In this document: positions 7,781 through 16,829 of the stretch, in pieces
How positions within the stretch are numbered: the stretch's first letter is position 1
Layout of the letters: each line of letters begins with the position of its first letter
Source of the DNA: Streptomyces sp. NBC_01669
GTDB lineage: Bacteria > Actinomycetota > Actinomycetes > Streptomycetales > Streptomycetaceae
Direction: 5' to 3'
DNA length: 64,000 nt
NCBI RefSeq assembly: GCF_026339735.1
Contig: NZ_JAPEQG010000001.1
Span: 5,828,001 to 5,892,000 of the forward strand
Position numbers and translations under genes: made by a program
Notes under the pieces: generated by a model
The model's input: the letters and a program-made list of their open reading frames with translations, nothing else
Database searches by the model: none
Told to the model about the DNA's origin: nothing

Positions 7781-9418
7781 GTGAGACTGCACAGGACACA
7801 GCGCACCGCACTTCCCCGTCTGCTCGGCTCGCTGCTGCTCGTCACGGCGGCCGGAATCTCCAGTGTCGGCGCGGCTCCGGGGGGAGCCGCCGCGCACAGC
7901 GGCCAGGCCTCCGCCACCGCGCCCCGTTCGCTCGGGCAGATCGTGCCCGCCCCCGCCGAGGTGAAGGCGGGCGGATCCCCGTACACCATCACCGCGGGAA
8001 CGAAGATCCGCGTGGACGACGACTCCGGCGAGGCCTGGAGGATCGGCACCTACCTGGCGGGCGTGCTGCGCCCCTCCACCGGGTATGCCCTGCCGGTCAC
8101 CGACCGCGGCGGCAGCGACGGCATCCGGCTCCGGCTCGGCTCCCACGACAGTGAGCTGGGCGCGGAGGGTTACACGCTGAAGTCGAGCCACGGATCCGTC
8201 ACCATCACCGCGCGCGGTCCGGCAGGCCTCTTCCACGGCGTCCAGACGCTCCGTCAGCTGCTCCCGGCGGACGTGGAGAAGAACAGCCGCCAGGCGGGGC
8301 CGTGGCAGGTCGCGGGCGGCACGGTCACGGACGCGCCGCGCTACGCGTACCGCAGCGCGATGCTCGATGTCTCCCGGCACTTCTTCTCCGTCACCGAGGT
8401 CAAGCGCTACATCGACCAGCTCGCCCTCTACAAGATGAACAAGCTCCATCTGCATCTCTCCGACGACCAGGGTTGGCGCATCGCCATCGACTCCTGGCCG
8501 CGGCTGGCCACCTACGGCGGGCAGACCGAGGTCGGCGGGGGAGTCGGCGGCTACTACACCAAGAGCGACTACAAGGAGATCGTCCGGTACGCCTCCTCGC
8601 GCTACCTGGAGGTCGTCCCGGAGATCGACCTGCCGGGCCACACCAATGCGGCACTCGCCTCGTACGCCGAGCTGAACTGCAACGGGGTCGCGCCGCCGCT
8701 CTACACCGGCACGAGCGTCGGCTTCAGCTCGCTGTGCGCGCCGAAGGCGATCACGTACACGTTCGTGGACGACGTGGTCCGTGAGCTGGCCGCACTGACG
8801 CCGGGCAAGTACCTCCACATCGGCGGCGACGAGGCGCACTCCACCAGCCACGACGACTACGTGACGTTCATGAACAGGGCGCAGGCCATCGTCGGCACGT
8901 ACGGCAAGACCGTGGTGGGCTGGCATCAGCTGACCGGGGCCACGCCCGTCGCGGGTGCGGTCGCCCAGTACTGGGGGTACGACCGGACGGGCGCCGCCGA
9001 GCGCAAGCAGGTGGCGGACGCGGCGAAGAACGGCACGAAGCTGGTGCTGTCCCCTGCGGACCGTACGTACCTCGACATGAAGTACAACAAGGACACCAAG
9101 CTGGGCCTGGCCTGGGCCGGCTATGTCGAGGTGCAGCGTTCGTACGACTGGAACCCGGCGACGTACCTCGAAGGCGCCCCGGAGGACTCGATCCTCGGGG
9201 TCGAGGCGCCGATCTGGTCGGAGACGGTGACGAACAGCGACGAGGTCGAGCAGATGGCGTTCCCGCGGCTGCCGGGCGTTGCGGAGCTGGGCTGGTCGCC
9301 TGCGTCCACGCATGACTGGGACGCGTACAAGGTGCGGCTCGCGGCGCAGGGGCCGAGGTTCTCGGCGCTGGGGATCGACTACTACCGGTCGGCGCAGGTG
9401 CCGTGGCCTGCGCAGTGA
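7781..9418 (+). CDS. Secreted beta-N-acetylhexosaminidase (GH20)
   Basis: The 545-residue exoenzyme removes terminal GlcNAc/GalNAc from chitooligosaccharides by substrate-assisted catalysis. A signal peptide is clear (basic start, then LLGSLLLVTAAG, with a probable cut near AAAHS). The GH20b accessory domain follows, then the TIM-barrel from about LDVSRHFFSV. The catalytic pair is Asp350–Glu351 in HIGGDEAH. Other marks are LHLHLSDDQGWRI and the tryptophan-rich VVGWHQL and WGY regions. The GTG at 7781 was chosen because it begins the signal peptide and has GAAAGGGA upstream. It resembles the known Streptomyces plicatus Hex enzyme. A possible DasR site lies about 90 bases upstream. Confidence 0.95.
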   Translation: MRLHRTQRTALPRLLGSLLLVTAAGISSVGAAPGGAAAHSGQASATAPRSLGQIVPAPAEVKAGGSPYTITAGTKIRVDDDSGEAWRIGTYLAGVLRPSTGYALPVTDRGGSDGIRLRLGSHDSELGAEGYTLKSSHGSVTITARGPAGLFHGVQTLRQLLPADVEKNSRQAGPWQVAGGTVTDAPRYAYRSAMLDVSRHFFSVTEVKRYIDQLALYKMNKLHLHLSDDQGWRIAIDSWPRLATYGGQTEVGGGVGGYYTKSDYKEIVRYASSRYLEVVPEIDLPGHTNAALASYAELNCNGVAPPLYTGTSVGFSSLCAPKAITYTFVDDVVRELAALTPGKYLHIGGDEAHSTSHDDYVTFMNRAQAIVGTYGKTVVGWHQLTGATPVAGAVAQYWGYDRTGAAERKQVADAAKNGTKLVLSPADRTYLDMKYNKDTKLGLAWAGYVEVQRSYDWNPATYLEGAPEDSILGVEAPIWSETVTNSDEVEQMAFPRLPGVAELGWSPASTHDWDAYKVRLAAQGPRFSALGIDYYRSAQVPWPAQ

Positions 9419-9447
9419 GGTGACCGGGCGTCCTGCTGACGCTCTGT

Positions 9448-9497
9448 CCCCGATCGCCGGGCGGGTTCGGTCTTCCGGACCCGCCCGGCGATCGGGG
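9448..9497. terminator. Bidirectional terminator between hexosaminidase and desD
   Basis: A near-perfect 19-bp inverted repeat (CCCCGATCGCCGGGCGGGT and its complement) with a short loop lies between the two converging stops. Confidence 0.85.
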
Positions 9498-9518
9498 CAA
9501 AGCTTGCCGGGAGGGGTA

Positions 9519-11291
9519 CTAAAATCCCGCGATCGGGTTCCTGAGTGTGCCGACGAGCTGCAGCGCACCCGACGGATCCGCCAGGTCGACCATCTGCTTG
9601 TTGTTGCGCAGCTGGAGCCGGTTCAGGCAGGACAGTGCGAATTCCTCCGTGAACATGTCGTACTGCTTGAACTTGTCCGCGAGCTGCGGCACCGACTCCT
9701 GGTAGCCGGACACACAGGCGGCGACCGTCCGCCAGAACGTCTCCTCGTCGAGGATCCCCTCGGTGGCGAGTCCGGCGCCCAGGAAGCGGAGGAAACAGTC
9801 GAAGACGTCGGTGAGGACCGACAGCAGTTTCATGTCGTCCGGGACCTCGGCGCGGATCCGCTCGACCTGGGGCGGCAGGACCGCGTCCGGGGCCATGACC
9901 GCGATCTCCTCGGCGATGTCCTTGAAGACCGTGCGGGTGACGACGCCGTTCTCGACGACCAGGATGACGTTCTCGCCGTGCGGCATGTACACGAGGTCGT
10001 ACGCGTAGAAGCTGTGCAGCACCGGCACCAGGTAGGCGTCCAGGTAGCGGCGCAGCCAGTCGGCGGGGGCCAGTCCCGACTCGGCGATCAGTGTGCCCGC
10101 GACGGAGTTGCCCTCGTGGTCGGTGTGGACGAGCGATGCCATGGTCGCGACCCGTTCGCCCGGCGCCAGTCCGGGCACCGGACTCTCCCGCCAGAGCGCG
10201 GCGAGCATTTTCAGGTACGGGGAGCCCTTGGTGGTGGCCGCCTCGTACGTCCGGTGGTGGTAGCCGATGGCCGCCCGCTCGCGGATGATCGAGAACCGGG
10301 CCGCGCGCAGCACCTCGTCGCGCTCGATGAGCCCGGACAGCCAGTCGTTGATCGCGGGCGTCGCCTCCATGTACGCGGCGGAGAGCCCGCGCATGAAGCC
10401 CATGTTCAGGACGGACAGTGCCGTCTTGACGTAGTGCTTCTCCGGATTGTCGGTGTTGAAGAAGGTGCGGATGGACTGCTGCGCGAGGTAGCTGTCGTCG
10501 CTCTCGCCGAGGCAGACCAGACGGTGCTGGGCGAGTTCTCCGGCGAAGGTGACGGCCAGTTTGTTCCACCACTGCCAGGGGTGGACGGGGATGAGCAGGT
10601 AGTCGTCGGGGTCGAGCCCGAGGCCGGTCAGCGTGCCGGCGAACCGCTGCCGGGTCTCCCCGCTCAGTTCGCCGCTGATCAGCGTCTCGTAGTCGAGCCC
10701 GGCGCCCGCTGTGAACGTGGCGCGGTCGCGGCGGGCGGCGAGCCAGACCAGCCGGATCGCGCTCGCCGCTTCGGGGGCGTACGCACGGTACTCGTCGATG
10801 CCGAAGCCGAGTCGCCCGTTGTTGGCGACGAAGCAGGGGTGGCCCTCGGTCATGCCCGTTTCGATCGCCTGGAATCCGGCGGCGACGAGCGCGGCGGAGG
10901 TCACCGGTTCCTTGGTGAGTTTGTACGCGGTTCCGGCCAGCGTGGAAGAGATCTCCTCCAGGTAGACCGGCAGGATCTCCGCCGAAAGCTCCAGCGTCTC
11001 GCGCAGTTCGACGAAGAATTCCAGTGCATCCAGGGGCAGTTCGGTGCCGTGCCGGTGGCGGGTGACAGAGGCGGCGTCGACCTGCCAGTGGTCGAGCGCG
11101 AAGTGCCGGGCGGCGAAGCGGTACTCGGTCGCCGTGTCGTCGCTGCGCACGGCGTAGAGGCCGGTGCCGAGCGGTTCGGGGGTCAGCAGCCGCTCGTGGG
11201 TGAACTCGGCGAGGGCTTTGCGGACGAGCTGCCGGTTGGCGGTGGCCCAGCGCTCGGGGGTGAGGTGCGCGACGGCGGTGGTGGTGGTCAT
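9519..11291 (-). CDS. desD: DesD, NIS siderophore synthetase (desferrioxamine assembly)
   Basis: The 590-residue IucA/IucC-family NRPS-independent siderophore synthetase uses ATP to oligomerise and cyclise N-hydroxy-N-succinyl/acetyl-cadaverine units into desferrioxamines. Family blocks include HPWQWWNK, SIRTFFNTDNPEKHYVK, the ATP-site-like GYHHRTYEAATTKG and the C-terminal ferric-reductase-like FhuF helix bundle (MPHGENVILVVENG, RFLGAGLATEG). The ATG at 11291 overlaps the desC stop as ATGA and has GGAGAGG upstream, so translation is coupled. It is the last gene of desABCD and is followed by a strong terminator. Confidence 0.97.
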   Translation of the reverse strand: MTTTTAVAHLTPERWATANRQLVRKALAEFTHERLLTPEPLGTGLYAVRSDDTATEYRFAARHFALDHWQVDAASVTRHRHGTELPLDALEFFVELRETLELSAEILPVYLEEISSTLAGTAYKLTKEPVTSAALVAAGFQAIETGMTEGHPCFVANNGRLGFGIDEYRAYAPEAASAIRLVWLAARRDRATFTAGAGLDYETLISGELSGETRQRFAGTLTGLGLDPDDYLLIPVHPWQWWNKLAVTFAGELAQHRLVCLGESDDSYLAQQSIRTFFNTDNPEKHYVKTALSVLNMGFMRGLSAAYMEATPAINDWLSGLIERDEVLRAARFSIIRERAAIGYHHRTYEAATTKGSPYLKMLAALWRESPVPGLAPGERVATMASLVHTDHEGNSVAGTLIAESGLAPADWLRRYLDAYLVPVLHSFYAYDLVYMPHGENVILVVENGVVTRTVFKDIAEEIAVMAPDAVLPPQVERIRAEVPDDMKLLSVLTDVFDCFLRFLGAGLATEGILDEETFWRTVAACVSGYQESVPQLADKFKQYDMFTEEFALSCLNRLQLRNNKQMVDLADPSGALQLVGTLRNPIAGF

Positions 11292-11875
11292 CGGGCCTCT
11301 CCTTCGCACGCGGCCTGGAACTGTTCCCGGGTGCAGGCGCTGAGCAGGGCGGTCTTCTCCGGCTTGGCGATCTCGCGGAGGACCTCGAAGCCCACGGCCT
11401 TGTTGAGCGCGTGCACGGCCGTGTTGCGGACGTCCGGTTCGACGACGATCCGGCGTACCGACGGATCGGCGAACAGCGTCTCCAGCACAGTGGTGATCAC
11501 GGCGTGCGTGAAGCCGTGCAGCGGGGTGTCCGTCGGGGCGACGAGGAAGTGCATCCCGATGTCGCCTGGCTCGGCCTCGTACAGCCCCTTGAGCTCCACC
11601 TCGGCGGGGTCGTACCGCTCCATCAGGAAGGCGGGCTCGCCGTTGTGCAGTCCTATGAACGCGTCGTGGTGCGGGCTGGCGGCGATCGCCATGTACTCCC
11701 GCTCGACGTCCTGCAGCCGGGCGTCGCCCATCAGCCAGAAGGACGCCTTGGGGTGGGTGACCCAGCTGTGCACCAGTTCGGCGTCGGACATGGAGCCTGA
11801 CCCGCTCGAACCGGGCCGGGAACTCGGGGAAGGGTCGAGGGCGCGGACGGTGAACGTACCGAGGTCAGTGTTCAT
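11288..11875 (-). CDS. desC: DesC, GNAT acyltransferase for N-hydroxycadaverine
   Basis: The 195-residue GNAT-fold N-acyltransferase transfers acetyl or succinyl groups from CoA to N-hydroxycadaverine in desferrioxamine synthesis. The variable proline/serine-rich leader is followed by the RimJ-like siderophore acyltransferase domain (SFWLMGDARLQDVEREY, GDIGMHFLVAP, RRIVVEPDVRNTAVHALN, then VGFEVLREIAKPEKTALL). The last blocks carry the usual CoA-contact strand-helix. Start and stop both overlap neighbours by 4 bases (ATGA), so it is coupled with desB and desD. Confidence 0.95.
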   Translation of the reverse strand: MNTDLGTFTVRALDPSPSSRPGSSGSGSMSDAELVHSWVTHPKASFWLMGDARLQDVEREYMAIAASPHHDAFIGLHNGEPAFLMERYDPAEVELKGLYEAEPGDIGMHFLVAPTDTPLHGFTHAVITTVLETLFADPSVRRIVVEPDVRNTAVHALNKAVGFEVLREIAKPEKTALLSACTREQFQAACEGEAR

Positions 11876-13149
11876 ACGGCGAACTCCTGGAAGGCGATGG
11901 ACTTCTCGACCGGGTAGTACTCACGGCCGAGCAACTCGCCGATGATGTACGCGTTGCGGTAGGCACCCATGCCCAGGTCGGGCGAGGTGATCGAGTGGGT
12001 GTGCGTGCCCGCGTTCTGCAGGAAGACGCCGCGCCCGGTGGTGTCGATGGAGTAGTTGCGGGCCACGTCGAAGCGGCCGCGGCTGTCGTGGCGCAGCCGG
12101 CCGGTGATCGGCTCCAGGAAGGCCGGCGGGGTGTAGCGGTATCCGGTGGCGAGGATCAGCCCCTCGGTGGTGAGGCTGTACTCCTTGTCCTGCTCCTCCT
12201 GGTGCAGGTCGAGCGTGTACGTGCCGCTGCTCTCCTCGTACCGCGCACTCCGCAGCGCGGAGTTGGTGAGGAGGCGGGTGGGGACCGGTCCGGGCAGGTT
12301 CTTCTGGTAGAGCAGGTCGAAGATCGCGTCGATCAGCTCGCCGTCGATGCCCTTGAAGAGCCCCTTCTGGCCGGAATCCAGCCGGTAGCGGGTCTGTTCG
12401 GGCAGGGTGTGGAAGTAGTCGACGTACTCCGGGGAGGTCATCTCCAGCGTCAGCTTGGTGTACTCCAGCGGGAAGAACCGCGGTGAGCGCGTCACCCAGT
12501 TCAGCCGGTAGCCGTGCACATCGATCTCGGAGAGCAGGTCGTAGTAGATCTCCGCCGCGCTCTGCCCGCTGCCGACGAGAGTGATGGACTCCTTCGCCTG
12601 GAGGGCCGCCTTTCTCTCCAGGTAGCGGGAGTTGTGCAGGAGATCGCCGCCCAGGTCCCGGCACGCCTCCGGGATGTACGGGGGAGTTCCTGTGCCCAGT
12701 ACCAGGTGCCGGGCACGGAAGACGCTTCCGGCAAGGGTGCGGGCGGTGTAGAGAGCGGCGCTCTCGTCGTAAGTGACCGACTCGACGGTCTCGTTGAAGC
12801 GGACGCTGCTCAGCCGGCCGGCGACCCACCGGCAGTAGTCGTTGTACTCGGTCCGCAGCGGGTAGAAGTTCTCCCGGATGTAGAAGGAGTACAGCCGCCC
12901 GCGTTCCTTCAGGTAGTTGAGGAAGGAGTACGGCGAGGTGGGGTCGGCCATCGTCACCAGGTCCGACATGAACGGCGTCTGGAGATGGGCGCCTTCGAGG
13001 AACATCCCGGCGTGCCACTCGAAGTCCGGCTTGGACTCCAGGAACACACCGCTGAGTTCGTCGATGGGTTCGGTCAGGCAGGCGAGGCCGAGATTGAACG
13101 GGCCGAGGCCGATCCCGATGAAGTCGTGGGGGTCAGGAAGCGCGGTCAA
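11872..13149 (-). CDS. desB: DesB, FAD-dependent cadaverine N-monooxygenase
   Basis: The 425-residue class B N-hydroxylating monooxygenase converts cadaverine to N-hydroxycadaverine. The FAD-binding GxGxxN-type motif GIGLGPFNLGLACL is near the N-terminus, the NADPH motif VGSGQSAAEIYYDL is central, and the C-terminal ATGY block is in LILATGYRYTPP. The start is a TTG with GGGAGA a few bases upstream, giving MTALPDPHDF; no better ATG/GTG exists before the FAD motif. It overlaps the end of desA by 17 bases and is coupled to desC. Confidence 0.95.
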   Translation of the reverse strand: MTALPDPHDFIGIGLGPFNLGLACLTEPIDELSGVFLESKPDFEWHAGMFLEGAHLQTPFMSDLVTMADPTSPYSFLNYLKERGRLYSFYIRENFYPLRTEYNDYCRWVAGRLSSVRFNETVESVTYDESAALYTARTLAGSVFRARHLVLGTGTPPYIPEACRDLGGDLLHNSRYLERKAALQAKESITLVGSGQSAAEIYYDLLSEIDVHGYRLNWVTRSPRFFPLEYTKLTLEMTSPEYVDYFHTLPEQTRYRLDSGQKGLFKGIDGELIDAIFDLLYQKNLPGPVPTRLLTNSALRSARYEESSGTYTLDLHQEEQDKEYSLTTEGLILATGYRYTPPAFLEPITGRLRHDSRGRFDVARNYSIDTTGRGVFLQNAGTHTHSITSPDLGMGAYRNAYIIGELLGREYYPVEKSIAFQEFAV

Positions 13150-14581
13150 GAGAGTCTCCCAGGTACTGCTCGGCGTGGCCGGCGATCAGGTCGAGGACCG
13201 CGGCGATGTCCTGTGCGGTCGTTTCGGGGTTGAGCAGGGTGAATTTCAGGTACTGGCGGCCGCCGACCTTCGTCCCGGCGACGACGGCCTCGCCGGAGGC
13301 GAAGAGTGCCTTGCGGGCGTAGAGGTTGGCGCGGTCGATCTCGGCGGGTGAGGTGACGGCGTCCGGGACGCAGCGGAACACCAGCGTGGAGAGCTGCGGC
13401 TCGACGACGACGTCGAAACGCGGGTCGGCGGTGAGCAGCTGCCAGCCCTCGGCGGCCAGGTCGCAGACCTCGTCGAAGAGCTCGCCGATGCCGTCCGCGC
13501 CCATGACGCGCAGGGTCATCCACAGTTTGAGCGCGTCGAATCTGCGCGTGGTCTGCAGGGACTTGTCGACCTGGTTGGGGATGCGCTCGGCGGCCATGCG
13601 CTGCGGGTTGAGGTACTCCGCGTGGTACGTGGCGTGGCGCAGGGTGGCCCGGTCGCGGACCAGCACGGCCGAGGAACTCACCGGCTGGAAGAAGGACTTG
13701 TGGTAGTCCACGGTCACGGAGTCGGCGTGCTCGATGCCGTCGAGGAGATGGCGGCGCTCGCCGGAGGCGAGCAGTCCGCAGCCGTACGCGGCGTCGACAT
13801 GCATCCAGGTGGAGAACTGCTGGCAGAGCGCGGCGATTTCGGGCAGCGGGTCGATCGAGCCGAAGTCCGTGGTGCCCGCGGTGGCGACGACCGCCATCGG
13901 GACGGCACCCTCGGCGGCGCACTGCTCAAGCGCGCGGGCGAGGGCCACGGTCTGCATGCGCTTGTTCTGGTCGACGGGGACGGAGACGACGGAGTCCGGT
14001 CCGAGACCGAGGAGTTTCGCCGACTTCTGGACGCTGAAGTGGCTGCACTCGGAGGTGAGGATCCGCAGCCGGTCGAACTGCCCGGGGAGGGACTTGGCCT
14101 CTTCGCGGGCGAGCAGCAGGGCCTGCAGGTTGGACTGCGTGCCGCCGCTGGTGAAGATGCCGTCGGCGGCCGGGCCGAGGCCGATCCGGGCCGCGGTCCA
14201 GTCGATCAGCCGGCGCTCGATCAGGGTGCCGCCCGCGCTCTGGTCCCAGGTGTCCAGGGAGGAGTTGACGGCCGAGAGGACGGCTTCACCGAGGACGGCG
14301 GGGATGACCACCGGGCAGTTGAGGTGACCCAGGTAGCGGGGGTGGTGGAAGTAGACGGCGTCACGGAGATAGACGCGGTCGAGCTCGTCGAGGGCGGCGG
14401 ACGCATCGCCCAACGGCCGGTCCAGGTCGATCGCGTCGACGAACGGGGAGAGCTCGTCGACGGAGATCCCGGTGAACGGCCGGTCGGTGGCGGCGAGTTT
14501 GGCTGCGACCCGTTCGATCCCTGCGGTCACGGAGCGACGGTAGTGCTCCGCAGTCGAATCATTGAGCAGGTGCGAACGCAT
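13133..14581 (-). CDS. desA: DesA, PLP-dependent lysine decarboxylase
   Basis: The 482-residue group II (glutamate/aromatic-type) decarboxylase makes cadaverine from lysine, the first step of desferrioxamine synthesis. The PLP lysine is in SVTVDYHKSFFQPVSSSAVL. The cofactor-ring region is in ECSHFSVQKSAKLLG, and the aspartate holding the pyridine nitrogen is in MHVDAAYGCGLL. The ATG at 14581 was preferred over one 11 codons upstream because GGGAGGA sits 8 bases before it and the family starts MRSHLLND. It is the first gene of the operon, with an iron box about 80 bases upstream. Confidence 0.96.
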   Translation of the reverse strand: MRSHLLNDSTAEHYRRSVTAGIERVAAKLAATDRPFTGISVDELSPFVDAIDLDRPLGDASAALDELDRVYLRDAVYFHHPRYLGHLNCPVVIPAVLGEAVLSAVNSSLDTWDQSAGGTLIERRLIDWTAARIGLGPAADGIFTSGGTQSNLQALLLAREEAKSLPGQFDRLRILTSECSHFSVQKSAKLLGLGPDSVVSVPVDQNKRMQTVALARALEQCAAEGAVPMAVVATAGTTDFGSIDPLPEIAALCQQFSTWMHVDAAYGCGLLASGERRHLLDGIEHADSVTVDYHKSFFQPVSSSAVLVRDRATLRHATYHAEYLNPQRMAAERIPNQVDKSLQTTRRFDALKLWMTLRVMGADGIGELFDEVCDLAAEGWQLLTADPRFDVVVEPQLSTLVFRCVPDAVTSPAEIDRANLYARKALFASGEAVVAGTKVGGRQYLKFTLLNPETTAQDIAAVLDLIAGHAEQYLGDSLDRAS

Positions 14582-14654
14582 GAAGGGGTCCTCCCGGATG
14601 CGGGGAAACTTCATCGGCGCCCTCAGGGCAGAGGAATGGGGGGCGAGGGCTCGA

Positions 14655-14689
14655 TGTCGAAGTTAGGTTAGCCTAACCTGACTTCGACA
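14655..14689. promoter_or_regulatory. Iron box (DmdR1/IdeR operator) of desABCD
   Basis: The core TTAGGTTAGCCTAACCTGA at 14663–14681 is a close match to the streptomycete iron box. The symmetry runs well beyond the usual 19 bp: 17-base arms from TGTCGAAGT outward match at 16 of 17 positions. It lies in the intergenic region upstream of desA and just past the end of the reductase gene. Fe-loaded DmdR1 repression of desA is established in S. coelicolor. Confidence 0.92.
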
Positions 14690-14734
14690 TTGACTTGTTC
14701 CCTCGCCCCCCACGGGACGCCGAAGTTGTCCTGA

Positions 14735-15586
14735 TTACGCGTCCTCGGTGGCCGCTTCTGCGCGCAGCTGCTCCTCACTCATCCCGCGACGCCAGTAGCC
14801 GACGAACGTCACCCGCCTGCGGTCGAACCGGCGCTCCTGGACCAGGTGGCGGCGCAGCGCCCGTACATTCGACGACTCGCCCGCGATCCAGACGTACGGG
14901 GTCCCCTCGGGCAGCTCGGCGGCGCGTACGGCGTCCACGGCGGACCGTGCGCCCTCGCCCCGGACGAGCCAGCTGATCCGGGCGCGGGCCGCGGTGGTGA
15001 GCGCCTGGCGGTCCTCGGTGTGCTGGACCTCGAGCCAGACGCGGGCCTGCATGCCGGCGGGCAGCCACTCCAGGGCCGCCGACGCGGCGGGCAGTGCCGT
15101 CTCGTCGGCCCAGATCAGCACCCAGTCGGTGTCCTCCGGGGGCCGGAAGCGGACGGCCGTGTTGTCCTCGACGGCCGGGCCGAGCGCCTTGAGGAGATCG
15201 CCGGGGGCGGCGGTGGCGGCCCAGCGGCAGGCGGGTCCGCCGTCCTCGTGCAGTGCGAAGTCGATATCGATTTCGGTCGATCCGTCGGGGGCGCGGCGCT
15301 GCGCGCGGACGGTGTACGAGCGCATGACGGCCCGTATGTCCTCGGGCAGGGCGCGCCAGGCGGTGAACCAGTTGCCGTCCTTGTCGACCGGAACGACTGG
15401 TTCCGGCTGGTCGGGGTGTGGCAGGAACAACGACAGGCTCTGGTCGCGGCCCCCGGCGGCGAAGCCGTCGAGCCCCGGACCGCCGAAGGTGATCCGGAGC
15501 ATGGAGGGTCCCAGCCGCCTGGTCCGGGTGACCGTCAGGCCGAAGAACCGGAAGGGGGCGACGGGGGGTGCGGCTGCGGTCGTCAT
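14735..15586 (-). CDS. Siderophore-interacting protein (ferric-siderophore reductase)
   Basis: The 283-residue SIP/ViuB-type flavoprotein is expected to reduce Fe(III) bound to imported ferrioxamine and release Fe(II). The FAD-binding barrel carries RSYTVRAQRR after TRRLGPSMLRITFGG. The NAD(P)H-like C-terminal domain has DWVLIWADETALPAASAALE and YVWIAGESSNVRALRRHL, and the protein ends with the YWRRGMSEEQ helix. It is on the same strand as desA, between desE and the desA operator. A GC-rich hairpin separates it from desE, so expression may be partly through readthrough of the iron-controlled desE promoter. Confidence 0.93.
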   Translation of the reverse strand: MTTAAAPPVAPFRFFGLTVTRTRRLGPSMLRITFGGPGLDGFAAGGRDQSLSLFLPHPDQPEPVVPVDKDGNWFTAWRALPEDIRAVMRSYTVRAQRRAPDGSTEIDIDFALHEDGGPACRWAATAAPGDLLKALGPAVEDNTAVRFRPPEDTDWVLIWADETALPAASAALEWLPAGMQARVWLEVQHTEDRQALTTAARARISWLVRGEGARSAVDAVRAAELPEGTPYVWIAGESSNVRALRRHLVQERRFDRRRVTFVGYWRRGMSEEQLRAEAATEDA

Positions 15587-15624
15587 GCGAGGGCTCCTTC
15601 CAGGAACCGGGAAGCGAAGGAAAA

Positions 15625-15662
15625 CGGCCCGGCCCGGCCGGGGGACAACCCGGGCCGGGCCG
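15625..15662 (-). terminator. Hairpin between desE and the reductase gene
   Basis: Thirteen-base GC-only arms (CGGCCCGGCCCGG and complement) enclose 12 bases. It lies between desE (stop 15687) and the reductase start (15586), so it may attenuate rather than abolish readthrough. Confidence 0.6.
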
Positions 15663-15686
15663 GAGGGGAGGGTGCCTGGCGCTCGG

Positions 15687-16721
15687 TCAGCTGACCTTCT
15701 TCGCGTCCTCGATGGCCTTCGCGAGGTCCTCGAGGATCGGCGCGCACTTGTCGTAGGAGTAGATCGGCTCGGTGGTGCGCGGGATGACCTGACCGGCCTT
15801 GACGGCGGGCAGCTGCGCCCAGGTCGGCTTGGACGTCAGGGCGTCGGGCTGCAGGGCCGAGGAGCGGTTGTCCATCATGATGATGTCGGCGTCGTACTTG
15901 TCGACGTTCTCCCAGCTCAGCTCCTCGAAGAAGCCCGCGGCGTTGACCTTCGGCTCGACGAACTTCACACCCAGCTCCTGGAAGTACAGGGTGTCGGCGG
16001 ACATCTTGGCGAGCGAGACGTAGAAGAGGTCCTGGCTGGCCGAGCCGATCATGACCTTGATGTTCGGCTTGGACTTGGCGGCGGCGCGCAGCCGGGCCGC
16101 GGCCTTCTCGAAGCGGGCCTTGGCGTCGGTCACCGCGGCGGCCTTGACGTCGGCGCCGAGGGAGGCGGCGAGATCCTCGTGGCGCTGGATGGCCTTGGGG
16201 ATGGTGGTCCGGGCGGCCCACAGGGCGACACTCGGGGCCAGCTTCAGGATCTTGTCCTTGGACTCGTCCGGCACGTACCAGAGGGCGTCCTTCTCCCACA
16301 TGGCGGTCACGAGCAGCTCCGGGCCGAGCGCCGCGTACTTCTCGACGTTGAACTCGCCCCAGACGTTGCCGAGGATCTCGACCTTGCTGACGTCGAGGTC
16401 GCCGGCCTGCACATCGGCCTTGCCGTCCTTGGTCTTCGTCGGGCCGAAGACGCCCTTGACCTCGATGCCGTAGTCGTGGAGGGCGGCGGCGACACCGGTG
16501 AAGGCGACGATGTTCTTCGGGACCTTTGCGGCCTTCGCGGTCTGGCCGCGGTCGTCCTTGAACGTCCACGGCCCGGACTTCTCGGCACTCGAACCCGAGC
16601 CGGAGCCGGAGTCCTTCGAGTCGCTGTCGCCGCACGCTGCGAGTACGGCGCCGAGACCGACGGCGCCGCCGGCGGCAAGCAGGCCGCGACGGGAGAGGGG
16701 GGTGGTCCGGACCTTGGGCAT
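15687..16721 (-). CDS. desE: DesE, ferrioxamine-binding lipoprotein
   Basis: The 344-residue ABC-importer substrate-binding protein belongs to the class III (BtuF/FhuD-like) fold. A lipobox LAAC places the lipidated cysteine at position 30. The preceding SRRGLL also fits a twin-arginine signal, so Tat export of the lipoprotein is possible. A Ser/Gly linker follows, then two lobes joined by a long helix (IVAFTGVAAALHDYGIEV, DADIIMMDN, IYSYDKCAPILEDLAKAI). It corresponds in position and sequence to S. coelicolor DesE, the receptor for ferrioxamine B/E. No permease or ATPase lies nearby. An iron box starts 53 bases upstream of the ATG. Confidence 0.94.
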   Translation of the reverse strand: MPKVRTTPLSRRGLLAAGGAVGLGAVLAACGDSDSKDSGSGSGSSAEKSGPWTFKDDRGQTAKAAKVPKNIVAFTGVAAALHDYGIEVKGVFGPTKTKDGKADVQAGDLDVSKVEILGNVWGEFNVEKYAALGPELLVTAMWEKDALWYVPDESKDKILKLAPSVALWAARTTIPKAIQRHEDLAASLGADVKAAAVTDAKARFEKAAARLRAAAKSKPNIKVMIGSASQDLFYVSLAKMSADTLYFQELGVKFVEPKVNAAGFFEELSWENVDKYDADIIMMDNRSSALQPDALTSKPTWAQLPAVKAGQVIPRTTEPIYSYDKCAPILEDLAKAIEDAKKVS

Positions 16722-16773
16722 GGGTGTGTCTGCTTTCGTACGCGCCGGTGGGCGCCCGCTGACGAGTTCAAAG

Positions 16774-16792
16774 GTAGGTTAGCCTAACCTCA
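16774..16792. promoter_or_regulatory. Iron box upstream of desE
   Basis: GTAGGTTAGCCTAACCTCA shares the symmetric core TAGGTTAGCCTAACCT with the desA site. It lies 53–71 bases before the desE start, as expected for a DmdR1/IdeR operator over the promoter. Confidence 0.9.
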
Positions 16793-16829
16793 CCAACTGT
16801 CCAGGGGGTGGCCTGCCCGACCGGCCCGG

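Noticed and set aside
7640..9568. 642-residue minus-strand ORF over the hexosaminidase
   Set aside because: Antisense of a gene with a complete GH20 active site.
9519..16721. Novel biosynthetic cluster
   Set aside because: All genes match the known desferrioxamine desABCD–reductase–desE set; nothing extra is encoded.
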